Of a stretch of DNA of 64,000 bases, positions 25,951 through 37,147 are shown one piece after another. The notes beneath the pieces were generated by a model. It saw nothing but the letters and a program-made list of their open reading frames with translations. It had not been told where the DNA came from and made no database searches. The position numbers and the translations under genes were made by a program. Location: NCBI GenBank assembly GCA_001414485.1, contig LLEY01000146.1, forward strand, positions 99,308 to 163,307. The letters run 5' to 3'. This DNA comes from Calycina herbarum. Taxonomy: Eukaryota > Ascomycota > Leotiomycetes > Helotiales > Pezizellaceae. Positions within the stretch are counted from its first letter, which is position 1. Each line of letters opens with the position of its first letter.

Positions 25951-26537
25951 ACGCTCTACAAGCCCCTGGGAATCCTATACGTCTATTAGCTAGTTAAGCT
26001 AAGTTAAGCTAAGTCAACAAAAATTTAGGACGTACACGGATTTACAGGGGAATAGGACCAGAGCGGCTGAGGATGAGATAAGGTAGAGAGTGAGATCCGA
26101 ATCCGATAGTAAAGCAGCGCGAAGTGAGGGAGTGAGACGAGTTTGGAGGCTTTAGACTACGAATTGATTTTTATTTCCTAATTGAAGTTTTATTTCGTGA
26201 TGGGAATAATATTTCAAAACTTTGCCAAGAGTGCTTGGTTCAATCATCAGAGTCTCAATTAACAGTAACACTCGTAAATAGTTTATTGCTAGGGTCATCT
26301 TGAAATTATCCTAAAAACTTGGAACAAAATACAGTATTGACCCAGATCTTCTCCGAAAATGATTTCAATTGTCCCAAAAATACCTTGGGTTAAAGAGGTT
26401 GCATTGCGCTAACAATTTGGTGGTTTTGGGAGCCTCGTGACGCTAAGCTACTAAAGGCTTAGTGAGGCGTGGCGAAAAGGAAGTCCAGAAAATATTTTGG
26501 GGACCCCCTCATTCTCAATCGAACACAACACGCAATC
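25951..26537. other. Start of gene island 2; UTP6 upstream region
   Basis: Composition changes to normal between about 25.95 and 26.05 kb. The remainder is non-coding and presumably holds the UTP6 promoter. No clear TATA box near the start codon. Confidence 0.5.
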
Positions 26538-27903
26538 ATGTCAGGGCCCTCGGATAAAGCGCGTTTCTACTTGGAACAGGTTCTTCCCCCTTTTATCATC
26601 CATTTTTTTCATGTTCTTTTCATCTCAAAGTTCAATAAATACTCTTCTTTACAACTATTGTCAAACCAGTAAACTGACTTCAATATCCAGGCAGTTCCAC
26701 AATTGCAAGAGTTCAAGGAAAAGAAGATATTCTCAGAGGTACGCGCTCTCCAGCCATGGCTGAAAGGGTAAAGTTACTGATCCTGCCTAGGAAGAGATTC
26801 GAACTCTCGTCAAGAAACGATCCGACTTCGAACATCGAGTTCTAGGTCGTGGCTCAACGCCTCTAGACTTTGCTAGATACGCAGCATGGGAGATCAGCCT
26901 CGAGCATTTGCGCCAAAAGCGATGCAAGCGATTACGGATTAAAGGAAACGCTACACACTCCGGCCAAGCACGAATCTTCCAAATATTCGATCGAGGAACG
27001 AAGAAACACCTCGGCGATGTCGCATTATGGATGTCCTATCTCGAATGCGCCCGCGAAGCAAAGGCTAATAAGAAATTCAAAATGATTCTCACGGCGGCCA
27101 TCCGATTACACCCCACGAAGTCCGAATTATGGCTCTACGCGGCACGAATATCATTACAATCAGAGGTAGATATGAATGGTGCGCGGAGTTATATGCAAAG
27201 AGGAACACGATTTTGCACACAAAGTAAGGATTTGTGGATCGAATATGCCAAATTGGAGATGATATTTCTTGCAAAAATTGCGACGCGCCGGAAGATTCTT
27301 GGACTCGATGCGCCAGATGCGATGGATACAGACGATCAGGAGACAGAAGAAACACGCGGCTTCGATATATCGGCGGACGTAATTGCAATCCCGGATTTCA
27401 AAATGAATGCCATACGACCAAGCATGATTGAGGGTGTAAAGGTGGACTCGGAAGCGGCAAAGGATCCCATGACAACACCAGCATTGAACGGCGCGATTCC
27501 AATGGCAATTTTCGACGCTGCCCGAAAACAACCTTTTTTCTGCCCCGCAGCTGCTGAGGATTTCTTCGATATGTTTGCGACATTTACACAAGTCAAATGT
27601 TTACCCACAATATTACAGCATGTCCTGGACGGCATGGTGGAGCTTTACCCAGCAAATCCTGTCACTTGCAATTGCTATGTCCGACAAGCATTTGTGGGCC
27701 TTGGACACACATCTCCGGAATTCCCGCCTGCTCTTGGTATCGCTTTGGACAGACTGAAGGAATCAACGACTGCCGTGAAGGACAAGAAGGAATTTGCAAA
27801 GAAATCGAGTGTTTGGATCGAATCAATACTTGCGGTGGAAGATCTGGATCCTGGAATACAGGCGGTATTGAATCACACAAGTAGAAGCATTATACTTGTT
27901 TAG
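26538..27903 (+). CDS. utp6: U3 small nucleolar RNA-associated protein 6 (SSU processome)
   Basis: Structural protein of the UTP-B subcomplex of the small-subunit processome; acts in the nucleolus in early 18S rRNA maturation. The model is join(26538..26579, 26691..26738, 26791..27903), 400 aa, close to the family's usual 400-440. Two introns (111 and 52 nt) interrupt the first 30 codons; the first uses a less usual GTTCTT donor. Translation starts MSGPSDKARFYLEQ and continues AVPQLQEFKEKKIFSE, then EEIRTLVKKRSDFEHR, the family's signature N-terminus. HAT (half-TPR) repeats follow: LWMSYLECAREA near 107, ELWLYAARISL near 141, LWIEYAKLEMIF near 172. An acidic insert (DAMDTDDQETEE) lies near residue 200. 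The frame is intact and codon use is normal, so this essential gene is healthy although it sits 0.5 kb from RIPped DNA. Confidence 0.93.
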
Positions 27904-28230
27904 ATATACTTAAAAGTGCTGTTACTCTTCTTTTGTGAAGGTGGGTGGTGAGCTGTGATTGGTCTGATAAGCGATAAGCGATTGGGTATCATGTTGTTTT
28001 GCCAAATCACCCCCTTCATTGACCGAATTGAATAGGGGGATATTGTGGCATTCCTTTGGTGCTTCCCTTTGAGAAATCCACTGACTCTTGATGTAAGGCA
28101 TGGACTTCAGATTGTAAATTGCGAAAGTCAAGTAGTTTGGTTTGGTTTGGGTGCAGACAAAGTGCAAGTTTCGCTTAAGACTTGAAGTGAAAGTTGCTAG
28201 GACCAATAACATTGGACAAATTTTGGCCAG
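27904..28230. other. Intergenic after UTP6
   Basis: Non-coding, normal composition. Short open frames on the minus strand lack ATG starts or support. Confidence 0.5.
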
Positions 28231-28900
28231 CGGAAGTTATACTTGCCGGTCTCCGTCTCCGATCTGAAGAAGAAGGCTGGAAATGTAGGTACAACAGCTG
28301 ATATTCTGATGGGAAAATCACATCTGCGCACAGGAGCTCTTCTTGCAGCAGTGACAACTGGGCTCAGGATATCAATCCTTTTCCACAAATACGTAAGTAT
28401 AAAGGCAATCAATTTTCCAAACAGCTGCTGATCAAACAGAATCATCATATCTATACGCGTCAAGTTGTTCAATCCCATTCTTTCCTCTTCGAATCGTACA
28501 CCGAATCATATACACCATCCTTCAACCCACGATCGACGAATCACTCCTCGCAGACTTTGACGACGAAGAAAGCATGGCGGAGACTAGTAGACCAAAGAAT
28601 CTATCATTCTTGGGCCTCATGCGCCAAGCATACCGAAACGCTCAATTGCTCGACTTATATATTTTGAAAAGAGACCATACCGAGTTGGCGCCATGGAGGT
28701 ATTGCTTTCCATTTCAATATAGAACCCATTACGGGGCACTAGCACTACGATACCAATGGTCTGAATATGGGGAAAGAATCGCGAATTGGATCACCTGGGT
28801 TTCCCACGGCAGTCCAGTAGCACGCGTAGGAGTTGAGTATGCTTTGGGGGTGGCATGGTGGTTTTTTGAGCGCGACGTTATTCCTCGAATCTCTTCCTAG
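28231..28900 (+). CDS. Unrecognised protein, gene model unresolved (possible pseudogene)
   Basis: Two protein-like + frames lie next to each other. Segment 1 (28231-28392) reads KLYLPVSVSDLKKKAG, then NVGTTADILMGKSHLR, and ends at a good donor, TAC|GTAAGT. Segment 2 (about 28442-28900) reads PLRIVHRIIYTILQPTIDES, then RQAYRNAQLLDLYILKRDHT, and ends VAWWFFERDVIPRISS before TAG. The acceptor at 28439 would join them out of frame by one base, and no other AG repairs it. So either a frameshift has occurred, or the model is wrong, or there is a sequence error. An ATG at 28574 gives a 108-residue product alone. No start was found for segment 1. The last nine codons lie inside the left arm of a 232-bp inverted repeat. 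Family not recognised; amphipathic and hydrophobic segments suggest membrane association. Confidence 0.45.
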
Positions 28901-29102
28901 CTGATGTATTTGCCATCACTTCCCCCGTTCCAGGAGGATGTTTTCAATGTTAGTATTAGATAGTTCCCTTAAATCGCTTTACTTACTTTTCCAACGGTCT
29001 TCCCCTGTAAATAACCCTCTGTTATAATATTCACAAGATTAAAGTAAGAGGATACGGGCCCTTCTCTACGTACACCTACTGTTCTTATCTATCTATAATA
29101 AT
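28871..29102 (+). repeat. Left arm of 232-bp inverted repeat around AT-rich block 2
   Basis: Starts CGCGACGTTATTCCTCG and ends TCTATCTATAATAAT. The reverse complement matches 36916-37147 over the full 232 bp with about a dozen differences, all transitions. It overlaps the 3' end of the preceding gene. Spacer 7813 bp. Confidence 0.9.
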
Positions 29103-29627
29103 TATATATCTAGATACTTTATTTATAAATAGTAACAAAGCTATAGAAGCTTATAAGATCTTCTATAAACTCTTAATATAAGAAGATAAGACTTTTACTA
29201 GTTTTAAAGTAACCTTTTTAAGCTTTATAACTAAGGCTTATATTCTATTAAGCGAGTAGTTAGAGAACTTATACTAGAAGCTTACGCTAGCGCTTTAAGT
29301 AAGTATCTTACTAATCTATAGTACTTTAATAATCTTTAAGCTATTATATAACTATTATTACTTAGTATACTAAGATAGAGTAACGATTAAAGAATACCTT
29401 ATAGCTTATTATAATCGTTACTAACTTATAAGAGGCCTCTCTACTATCTATAGATTAGGTTACTAACTTCTAGCTTCTTATACTACTATTAGCTATCTAC
29501 TAACTTAAAGCCTAGTCTATTACTCTCTAGCTATAGACTATAAGACCTCTTTCCTCGCTTATTAGAGTACGACTTCTACTAGAGATATAGTAGACGTTAT
29601 TTATTATAATTATAACGAAACTAGATA

Positions 29628-31446
29628 ACGTGGTTTATTAGAACTCGGATTATATTAGGACTCGGATTAATTTTAGCGAATTCCTAACTCTCTTCTTTTA
29701 TAACGCGTTTTTTCTACTATATATTATATTAGTTATTTTATAAGAATTAAAAATCATTCTAGCTATTAAAGCTATTCGAATATCTAAAAAGCTAAGCTGT
29801 CGGAAGACTACAAAGCTCTATAAAGTACTCTTTTCTATACTAAATAGTAGAATAAATAGCTAAACTACTCTCTCTAAGCGACAGCTAGCAAACGTTAAAT
29901 TGTCTAAGTTAGAAGAGGAAGTAATTGTTTAGAATATACTTAATCTAGATTCGAGAGAGTTTATACCCTGGCTAGGTAGCGTAGAAGATATAGCGAATTA
30001 TATACTTAAATCGCGAGAGAGAAAACGCGTTAGTAAGCTCTAGATACATCGATTTATATAACGACAACTAGCTCTTAAGACACGTTTTAATCGCGTTTAT
30101 AATTTCTAAAGAGCCTTATATAAAGATTCTAAGCTAATTAGCTCGTAGTTCTAACTAGTTGAAAATATAAGAGTAAAATACAGTGTTTTAGACTACGACT
30201 TCTATAACTTCGACGAAACCGGGTTTATAATAGATATGATTTACTCTATAATAGTTATAACTTATATAGATCAACGTAGTAGAGGTAAGGCAGTTTAGCT
30301 AGGTAATCGGGAATAGGCTATAGCGATTGCTTATATTAATAGTAAAAGCTAGAGTATCTCTCTATTTCTAGTAGTTTAGAGTAAGAACTACTTTTTAAAT
30401 TAGTATATAGACGGCGGCCTTCTATCTAACTAGGTTATTAAACTGATAAGTAATAGATAGATAAATAATAAGACAGGTTTAGAATAGTTAAAACACTTCG
30501 ATAAATATACTACTACTTATATAAAGAGTCTATATCGAATACTAGTATTAGATAGATATAAGAGTTACGAATCGGCTAAGTTCTAAGAGTACTATAAGAT
30601 ATATAATATTATAACTCTTAGACTACCTTCTTATTCGTTCTATCTAACCTAGCTACTTAATATTAGATATTTTAATATATTAAAACAAGTGTATAGTCGA
30701 TAGATTAAGACGTTTATTAAAGCTTATATTAACTATATTACGAAGGTAGAGTTCTTTCTAGCTTTTATAGTAGTATATAGAGAATCTATAACAGCCTAAA
30801 ACGCTTAGGCTAGATTCTATAGAGCTAGCTTAGTACTCTTTGACTTATAAGTAGTACTTTTAAAGCTTGATATAAAGTTACGAACTCTAACTTCTTCTAG
30901 ACTCTCTACTACTAATACTAATCCTTAGGTCTCCTAGATCTCTTCTAATCTAACTAAAGCTCTTTTATAAATAACACTTATTTAAAATCGAATTACTCGT
31001 TATTAAGAGAGCTCTCTAACTCTACTCTTCGAGACAGTTGCTATATTAGCTAAGAGTATAAAGCGAATAGCTTATAAGATAACTCTTCTATCTACTAAGG
31101 TATATACTCTTCGAGCAGCTAACGAAACCTTAAGCAAACGCTGTAGAGCTAAAAAGGCTCGTATCTGTTAAGAGAGTACACTTATAGTAGAGGATATATA
31201 GGATATTATAGCTTAGAAGGATATAGATAAGTAGATACGACGCGACGTATATATAGCGAGAGGTAGTTATAAGAAGAGTTAACTATCTAAGTAATACTAT
31301 AGAAGCTATAGATATATCTAGTTTCTCGGATTCCGAGTAGTTTTAGTTAATTTAATATATTATAGTTGATTTATTAATATTCTAAGTTTAATACTAAGGA
31401 AAACTAATCCGGTTTCTAATATAATCTAGGTTCTAATAAACTACGT
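29628..31446 (+). mobile_element. Fot-2: pogo/Fot1-type DNA transposon inside gypsy-3 gag
   Basis: 1819 bp between TA duplications (29626-29627, 31447-31448). The left end starts ACGTGGTTTATTAGAACTC and the right end, reversed, ACGTAGTTTATTAGAACCT. The transposase on the + strand is the closest relative of Fot-1 here: it starts LAIKAIRISKKLS near 29.76 kb, keeps an intact first DDE block (YNFDETGF near 30.21 kb), then RILVLDRYKSYE near 30.54 kb and LPSYSFYLT near 30.62 kb. It is RIPped but a little less than Fot-1 at the first block. Confidence 0.88.
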
Positions 31447-33093
31447 TATTATATAAGTAAATACTGTCTTTCTTAAAAACTCTCTATAGCTATTAAACTA
31501 CTAGAAGAAGACGAAAGCTCGCTTATAGACTCTTATAGCTTATAAGCGTCTAACGAAGAATCGGCTAATAAGGAACTCGGTTATAAGAACTTAGAAAAAG
31601 AACAGCTCTAAAGTAAGTCTTCTCTTTAGAGTAAAATAAACTTAGATCTTAATCTCTTAATCTAAGTCGTTTAATAAATAGAAAGGCTTTTATAACTATA
31701 TATACTTTAATTAAGAATAGATATACTTTTAATACTACTAAGCTTATTAATACTAGAATAAATAGATAGTTATTTATTAAGATAGCTTTAGCTAACTAGT
31801 TAAGTTAATATTATAGATAGGTTATAGAAGAGCTATTATATATAATATTAATTATAGGTTTTAATAGATATAAAGAACTAGCGATTACTTATATTATTTA
31901 CTTAATACTAAGTATTAATAAATAATATTTTACTAATACACTCTTCTTAATTACTAATATTAGTAGATATAATATTATTATTAGCTATTAATAGCTTACG
32001 AACGTAAACGTAAAGTAAGTAGTTTATAGTTATAAGATTAAGTAGCTAGAATCTTTTTCTCTAGTTTATCGATTTAATTACTTAGTATCTATTACTAAGG
32101 AATCGATAACTATCTCTCTACTTAACCTCTAGGCTTAGAAGGATATAGAGAACTACGACCTCTACTAGGATACTATAAAGAAACTTATATTAAACTATTT
32201 AATACTACTTTAAAGCTAGTACTAAACCTTGCTACTAGTTACTCTCGAGGAAATTCTAGATAAAAGCTTTTAGTAAGACCTCGTCTCTACCTAGAATAGA
32301 ATATAAGTTCTTATTCCTAACTACTAGTAACGTCGTCGATCTTCCTTAGGAAAACGTTTAGCTATAGACTATAAAGCGGCTATAAGCTCGCTTACGAACA
32401 TCTGTAAACCTACGGAAGACTTCGCTATTAATATCTATTATATTAGAACTACTACTTTTAAACTTAACCTTTAAAAGCGCGATAATAAAGCCTTCTCTAC
32501 TAGCTTATAAGAGATTAACTATGCTTTTATAAACAGGTTATATATAGAGCTCTTATCTGTAGATTACGTTTTAGACGAATAACTAGTAGAATAGAACGTT
32601 TACTAAGAATATATAGTATTTAAGAATGTCTTTTTAAAGAGAGCTTTAGATAAGCTTCCTTTATTATAGAACTAAGTTAACTATAGAAGTAAACTTATAA
32701 GTCTGAATACTCTCTTATATAGTCTATTATATAAGATAATAACTAAGAAACTTCTAACTATTAAGTAGTATATTCTTAATAACCTTAATAAAGAGTTTAT
32801 TATTCCTAGCTATATCTCTTTCGCCTCTCTAGTACTGTGTATAAAGAAGTCTAATAGAAGCTTATAGCTCTACGTTAACTACTAGAAACTTAATAATCTT
32901 ACTTATAAGAATAAGTACTCTCTTCTACTAATTAACGAAACTCTTATATAAATTACTAGTATTAAAATCTTTATAAAGCTTAATATTTATTAAGCTTTTA
33001 CTATATATATATAGAGCTAGAGTTAGAAGAACTTATAACCTTTTAGATCTATTATAGTATATTTAAATATAAGATATTACCTTTTAGTCTAAC

Positions 33094-33255
33094 TGTCGTT
33101 TCAGGTGAATACTACTTTGTAGCCATTTCACGTGACCTAGAAAGGGCTATATAAGAAGGACCTACGTAGCTACTTTGACGAGATAAGACATGAATAATAC
33201 ACTACTTTAAGCACCAGTTTAGGTACTAGTTTTATAACCTCAAGTTATACTAATA
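33094..33255 (+). repeat. Short solo LTR-like insertion, hardly RIPped, in gypsy-3 RT
   Basis: 162 bp, from TGTCGTTTCAGGTG to TTATACTAATA, flanked by the duplication CTAAC (33089-33093, 33256-33260). Removing it plus one CTAAC restores the reverse-transcriptase frame. Unlike its surroundings it is rich in CA and TG (CATTTCACGTGACC, GCACCAG) and has a TATATAAG box. A diverged RIPped relative lies at 36486-36636. Ends TG...TA are compatible with an LTR; a non-autonomous element is possible. Confidence 0.82.
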
Positions 33256-35800
33256 CTAACTAATAGTTCTACTACGTACTAGAGGTATATAAATAGCGTT
33301 CTTATAGAATATCTTAATAACTTTTATATAGCTTACTTTAATAACATTCTTATATACTCTAATAATAAGCTTAAACACGTTAAACACGTTTATAAGATCT
33401 TAGAACAGCTTTATAAAGCTAGACTATAAGTAGATATTAAGAAGATAGAGTTCTATATTACTTATATAAAGTACCTTAGTTTTATTATCTCTATAAATAG
33501 AATCGAAGTTAACTTAGAGAAGATCTTAGTAATTGTTTCCTAGAAATATCCTAGTACTATTAAGAGTATCTAGTCTTTCCTAGGTTTTTATAACTTCTAC
33601 TAATACTTTATTTAGAATTATAAATAGATTACTCGTCTACTAAACTACCTTATAAGTAAAGAAGTACTATTCAAGTTCGACTTAGACTATAAAAAGGCTT
33701 TTAATATATTAAAAGAAGTCTTAGTTACTATCTCTCTCTTATACTATTTTATAGCTGATTTAGAGACTATAATAGAGACTAACGCTTCTAACGAAGTAGT
33801 TATAGCTATAATATTATAATGTATATCTAAAACTAAACTATAGAGACTTATAGATTACTTCTTAAAGATAATAAACCTTACTAAGCTAAATTACTAAATC
33901 TATAATAAGAAGATATTAGCTATTATACGCTCTTTTAGATAGTAGTAAGCGGATCTTACTTAAACTAGCTTCTAGATTAAAGTCTTTACTAATTATAAGA
34001 CTTTAGAGTACTTTATAATCTTTAAAACCTTAAATCAGTAGTAAGTAAGATAAGTAGAGTTTCTATTAAAGTTCTACTTTATAATTATATTTTAAGCTAG
34101 TAAGTAGAACGAAAAGACAGATATACTAATATACTAAGACTAAGACGTTAACTTATAAAACGACCTAAAAGCGTCTATAAAACAGTAAACCTTACTTACG
34201 TCTAATTAGTTAGATTTATATATCGCTACTTAATTAGAACCTTCTATAATACTAGCTCTAGTTATTTTAGAACCCTCGCTTAACCTTATTAACTAGTTAC
34301 TTACTACTAACTATAACTCTCTAGACTTAGAAAACGACTAGACGAAGCTACTTATAAAGACTAGAACTAGATAATAGAGAATAGTATACTTCTTTAATAA
34401 AAGAGACTCGTAGTTCTAAATTAAGAAACTTTATAAATAGATCTAATCTATAAGACTTATATATAGGTTTCTATAGCTTACCTTAGATAGATAAAGATAG
34501 TAGCTATTCTTATACGTAGATACTAGTAGAAAGGTTTATAGACGTCTATAGAAATCTATATTAGTAACTACGAAGACTGTCGACGTACTACTATATCTTA
34601 TAACTATAAACCTAGGTTTTTATACCTATTACTAGTTCTAGAGCGTCTCTAGTAGTATATTACTATAGACTATAAGTCTTTCTCTACTAATAAACAAGGT
34701 TATAATACTTTATAAGTAGTTATAGATCGTCTAACTAAGTAATTAGTCTCGATCTCTTATATAAAGATAGTTATAGTATAAGATATAACTTAAATATATA
34801 TTACGTAGATATATTAAACCTATAGCTATTTATAAAGTATTATTTTAGACTATAGACTATAGTTTATCTCTTCTTTCTAGTTTAAATTCTATAGAATTCT
34901 TAGTATAAAGCTTAAGCTATCTATTACCTTTTACTTTTAAACTAATAGATTAATCAACGCTTATAGTCTTTTATTAGTTACTACTAAGACAACTAGAGCG
35001 ACCTTATCTCTATTCTAGACTATGCCTAGCTTACGCTTTTATACGAGAGTCTAGAAGAGCTTTCGTCTTTTAAAGTAATTAATAGATATATAGCTTCTAT
35101 GTTTTTTAACTAGAATCGTCTAGATAAATCTATAACCGTCTATAAACAGCTTAACTAGACAGATATAGAAGCACTTATATAAAGAATATACGATACTTAG
35201 ACTATAGTAAAGGAATTAGTAAGTAAAGTATAAGACTATTATACTAGGTTTATAAACCAGACTTAAAAAGTAGTAGACTTTAATATAGATAACTTTGTTT
35301 AGATATTAACTTATAATTAGAAGATAGACTAGCTAAGCTATAAGCTAGATAGATAAAACGAAGGTCTATTCTAGATTATAGCTTATAAAGAACACTCTTT
35401 CTAGCTCGAATTACTAGACTACTTCTATATATACTCTATACTCTACCTATTACTACTCTATAAAGCTGTTATAGATCCGTTACCTAGAAAAGTAAGCGAG
35501 CTACCTCTGTTAATACAGATTATAGATTAGAAAGAGTAGAAAGTAGAAGAAGTCTTAGCTATAAGAATAATTCATAGAAAGCTTTAATATAAGATTTAAT
35601 AGTTAAGCTACTACTCTAATCTATAGTAGTATCTAGCCTCGAATTTTAAGTATTATCTATATAAATTACACGACTTTTACCTTACTAATCTAGCCCGCGC
35701 TAGTCTGCTAAGAGCTTTATAAAGCTAGATACGAGTATAGAAGAATAGTATAGACGATTATAACTATCTTACTAACGATTCAGTTGTAATATAAAGCTTA

Positions 35801-36485
35801 TAGATAAGCTTTTTCAAAAGAAGAGATTAATATTATAGCGCTGGTCTATAACCTAGAGGAATATACGTAATAAGTATATAACCTCGGTAATTACCTCGGT
35901 AATAAGAATATATAGATCTATAATAAGAATATATAGATCTATAATAAGAGCTATAACGAGAGCTATAACGAGATCTTAGCTTCTTATAGCTTTTATAAGA
36001 TTTCAGCTCCTTATAGCTCTTACGAGATTTCAGCTTCTTATAGCTTATACTTACTAAGCAACCTCTTTTCTCTAGGTATATAACCCGCGTTACTTTCGTA
36101 GATAGAACTATAGCTTTAAATTCTTATATTTATATATATATACTCTTATGCCTTTGTCTTTAGTTATAGATTATAATATAAGACACTTTAGAGAATCTTA
36201 CTAAGGAAACTTAACGAACTTAAGAATAAGCTTAAGAATATAATACTTTTAGCTTAAGCTCTTACTTAGCTTTCAAAGAAAGATACTTAGAAGTTAATAA
36301 AGGAGAACGATATTAAATTAATTAAAAAGACTCTTATAATAGCTAAGAAGAAGAAGAAAGAGAAGAAGAAGTAATATAAGCTCTCTAACAAGTCTTTCTC
36401 TTTATTAGATAGTTATTAATAGTAGTAAAGAAGAGAAGGAATTAAGAATAGATAGTTATTAGCTACTTTTAAAAAGTTCTACTAG
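35801..36485. other. AT-rich tail of block 2 with short tandem duplications
   Basis: No coding region recognised. Between about 35.87 and 36.06 kb several short units are each duplicated in turn: CCTCGGTAATTA twice, ATAAGAATATATAGATCT twice, GAGCTATAACGA twice, and AGCTTCTTATAGC-like units three times. A Lys/Glu-rich purine tract (AAGAAGAAGAAAGAG) is near 36.34 kb. Confidence 0.55.
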
Positions 36486-36636
36486 TGTTGTTTTAGATAA
36501 ATACTACTTTATAGCTAAGTTTATATAACCTAGAAAGAGCTATATAAGAAGAACCTACGTAGCTACTTTAATAAGATAAAATAAGAATAATATATCGTAT
36601 TTAATACTATAAATATAACGTAAAGTTATACTAATA
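36486..36636 (+). repeat. RIPped relative of the 33094-33255 LTR-like repeat
   Basis: About 151 bp, starting TGTTGTTTTAG and ending ACTAATA, same orientation as the copy at 33094. C/G positions of that copy are T/A here (CACGTGACCTAG against TATATAACCTAG). No clean target duplication. Confidence 0.7.
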
Positions 36637-36732
36637 GTTACTATATTCTTATTATATAAATAAATATAATAATACTTTCTTATACGTAGATTTTTATAAT
36701 ATATAAACTAACTAAGATATATAAGTAAAGTA

Positions 36733-36920
36733 TACTAAAAATAAGGTAATTCGTTATTAAAAGAGGAGAAATTTTAGACTTTCTACTTAGCGTATATTTA
36801 CCTTACCTTAGGTTACGTAAACAGTATAATATAACTATAAGAAAAGCTGCTGTTTAAGAATAGTTAGAAAATCAGAAACCCGACTTCTTGCTTGATTCTC
36901 CTAAGTACTCTCTTTATTAT
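36733..36920 (+). repeat. Border repeat, copy 2 (right edge of AT-rich block 2)
   Basis: 188 bp matching 4267-4455, same orientation, more RIPped than that copy. It ends within the first bases of the right inverted-repeat arm. Confidence 0.75.
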
Positions 36921-37147
36921 TATAGATAGATAAGAACAGTAGGTGTGTATAGAGAAGGGCCTATATCCTCTTACTTTAATCTTATGAATATTATAACAGG
37001 GGGTTATTTACAGGGGAAGACCGTTAGAAAAGTGAGTAAAGCGATTTAGGGGAACTATCTAATACTAACATTGAAAACATCCTTCTAGAACGGGGGAAGT
37101 GATGGCAAATACATCAGCTAGGAAGAGATTCGAGGAATAACGTCGCG
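36916..37147 (-). repeat. Right arm of 232-bp inverted repeat
   Basis: Reverse complement of 28871-29102, same length, about 95% identical by eye, transitions only. It marks the return to normal composition. Read on the minus strand it contains the same gene 3' end (DVIPRISS then stop) as the left arm. Confidence 0.9.

Larger units (their letters stand above)
29103..35800 (+). mobile_element. gypsy-3: Ty3/gypsy chromovirus remnant, + strand, interrupted twice
   Basis: Begins abruptly inside gag, in frame, directly beside the inverted repeat (AIEAYKIFYKLLI). Gag continues to a zinc-knuckle relic at 29.6 kb, where Fot-2 is inserted, and resumes at 31449. Pol follows. Reverse transcriptase has the box AYFNNILIYS at about 33331-33363 (DD now NN), with a 162-bp solo LTR inserted just upstream at 33094. 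Integrase is at 34.6-34.95 kb (VVIDRLTK), and a chromodomain-like stretch at about 35.58-35.66 kb (LASNFKYYLYKLHDFY). No LTR found at either end. RIP stops throughout. Confidence 0.8.
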
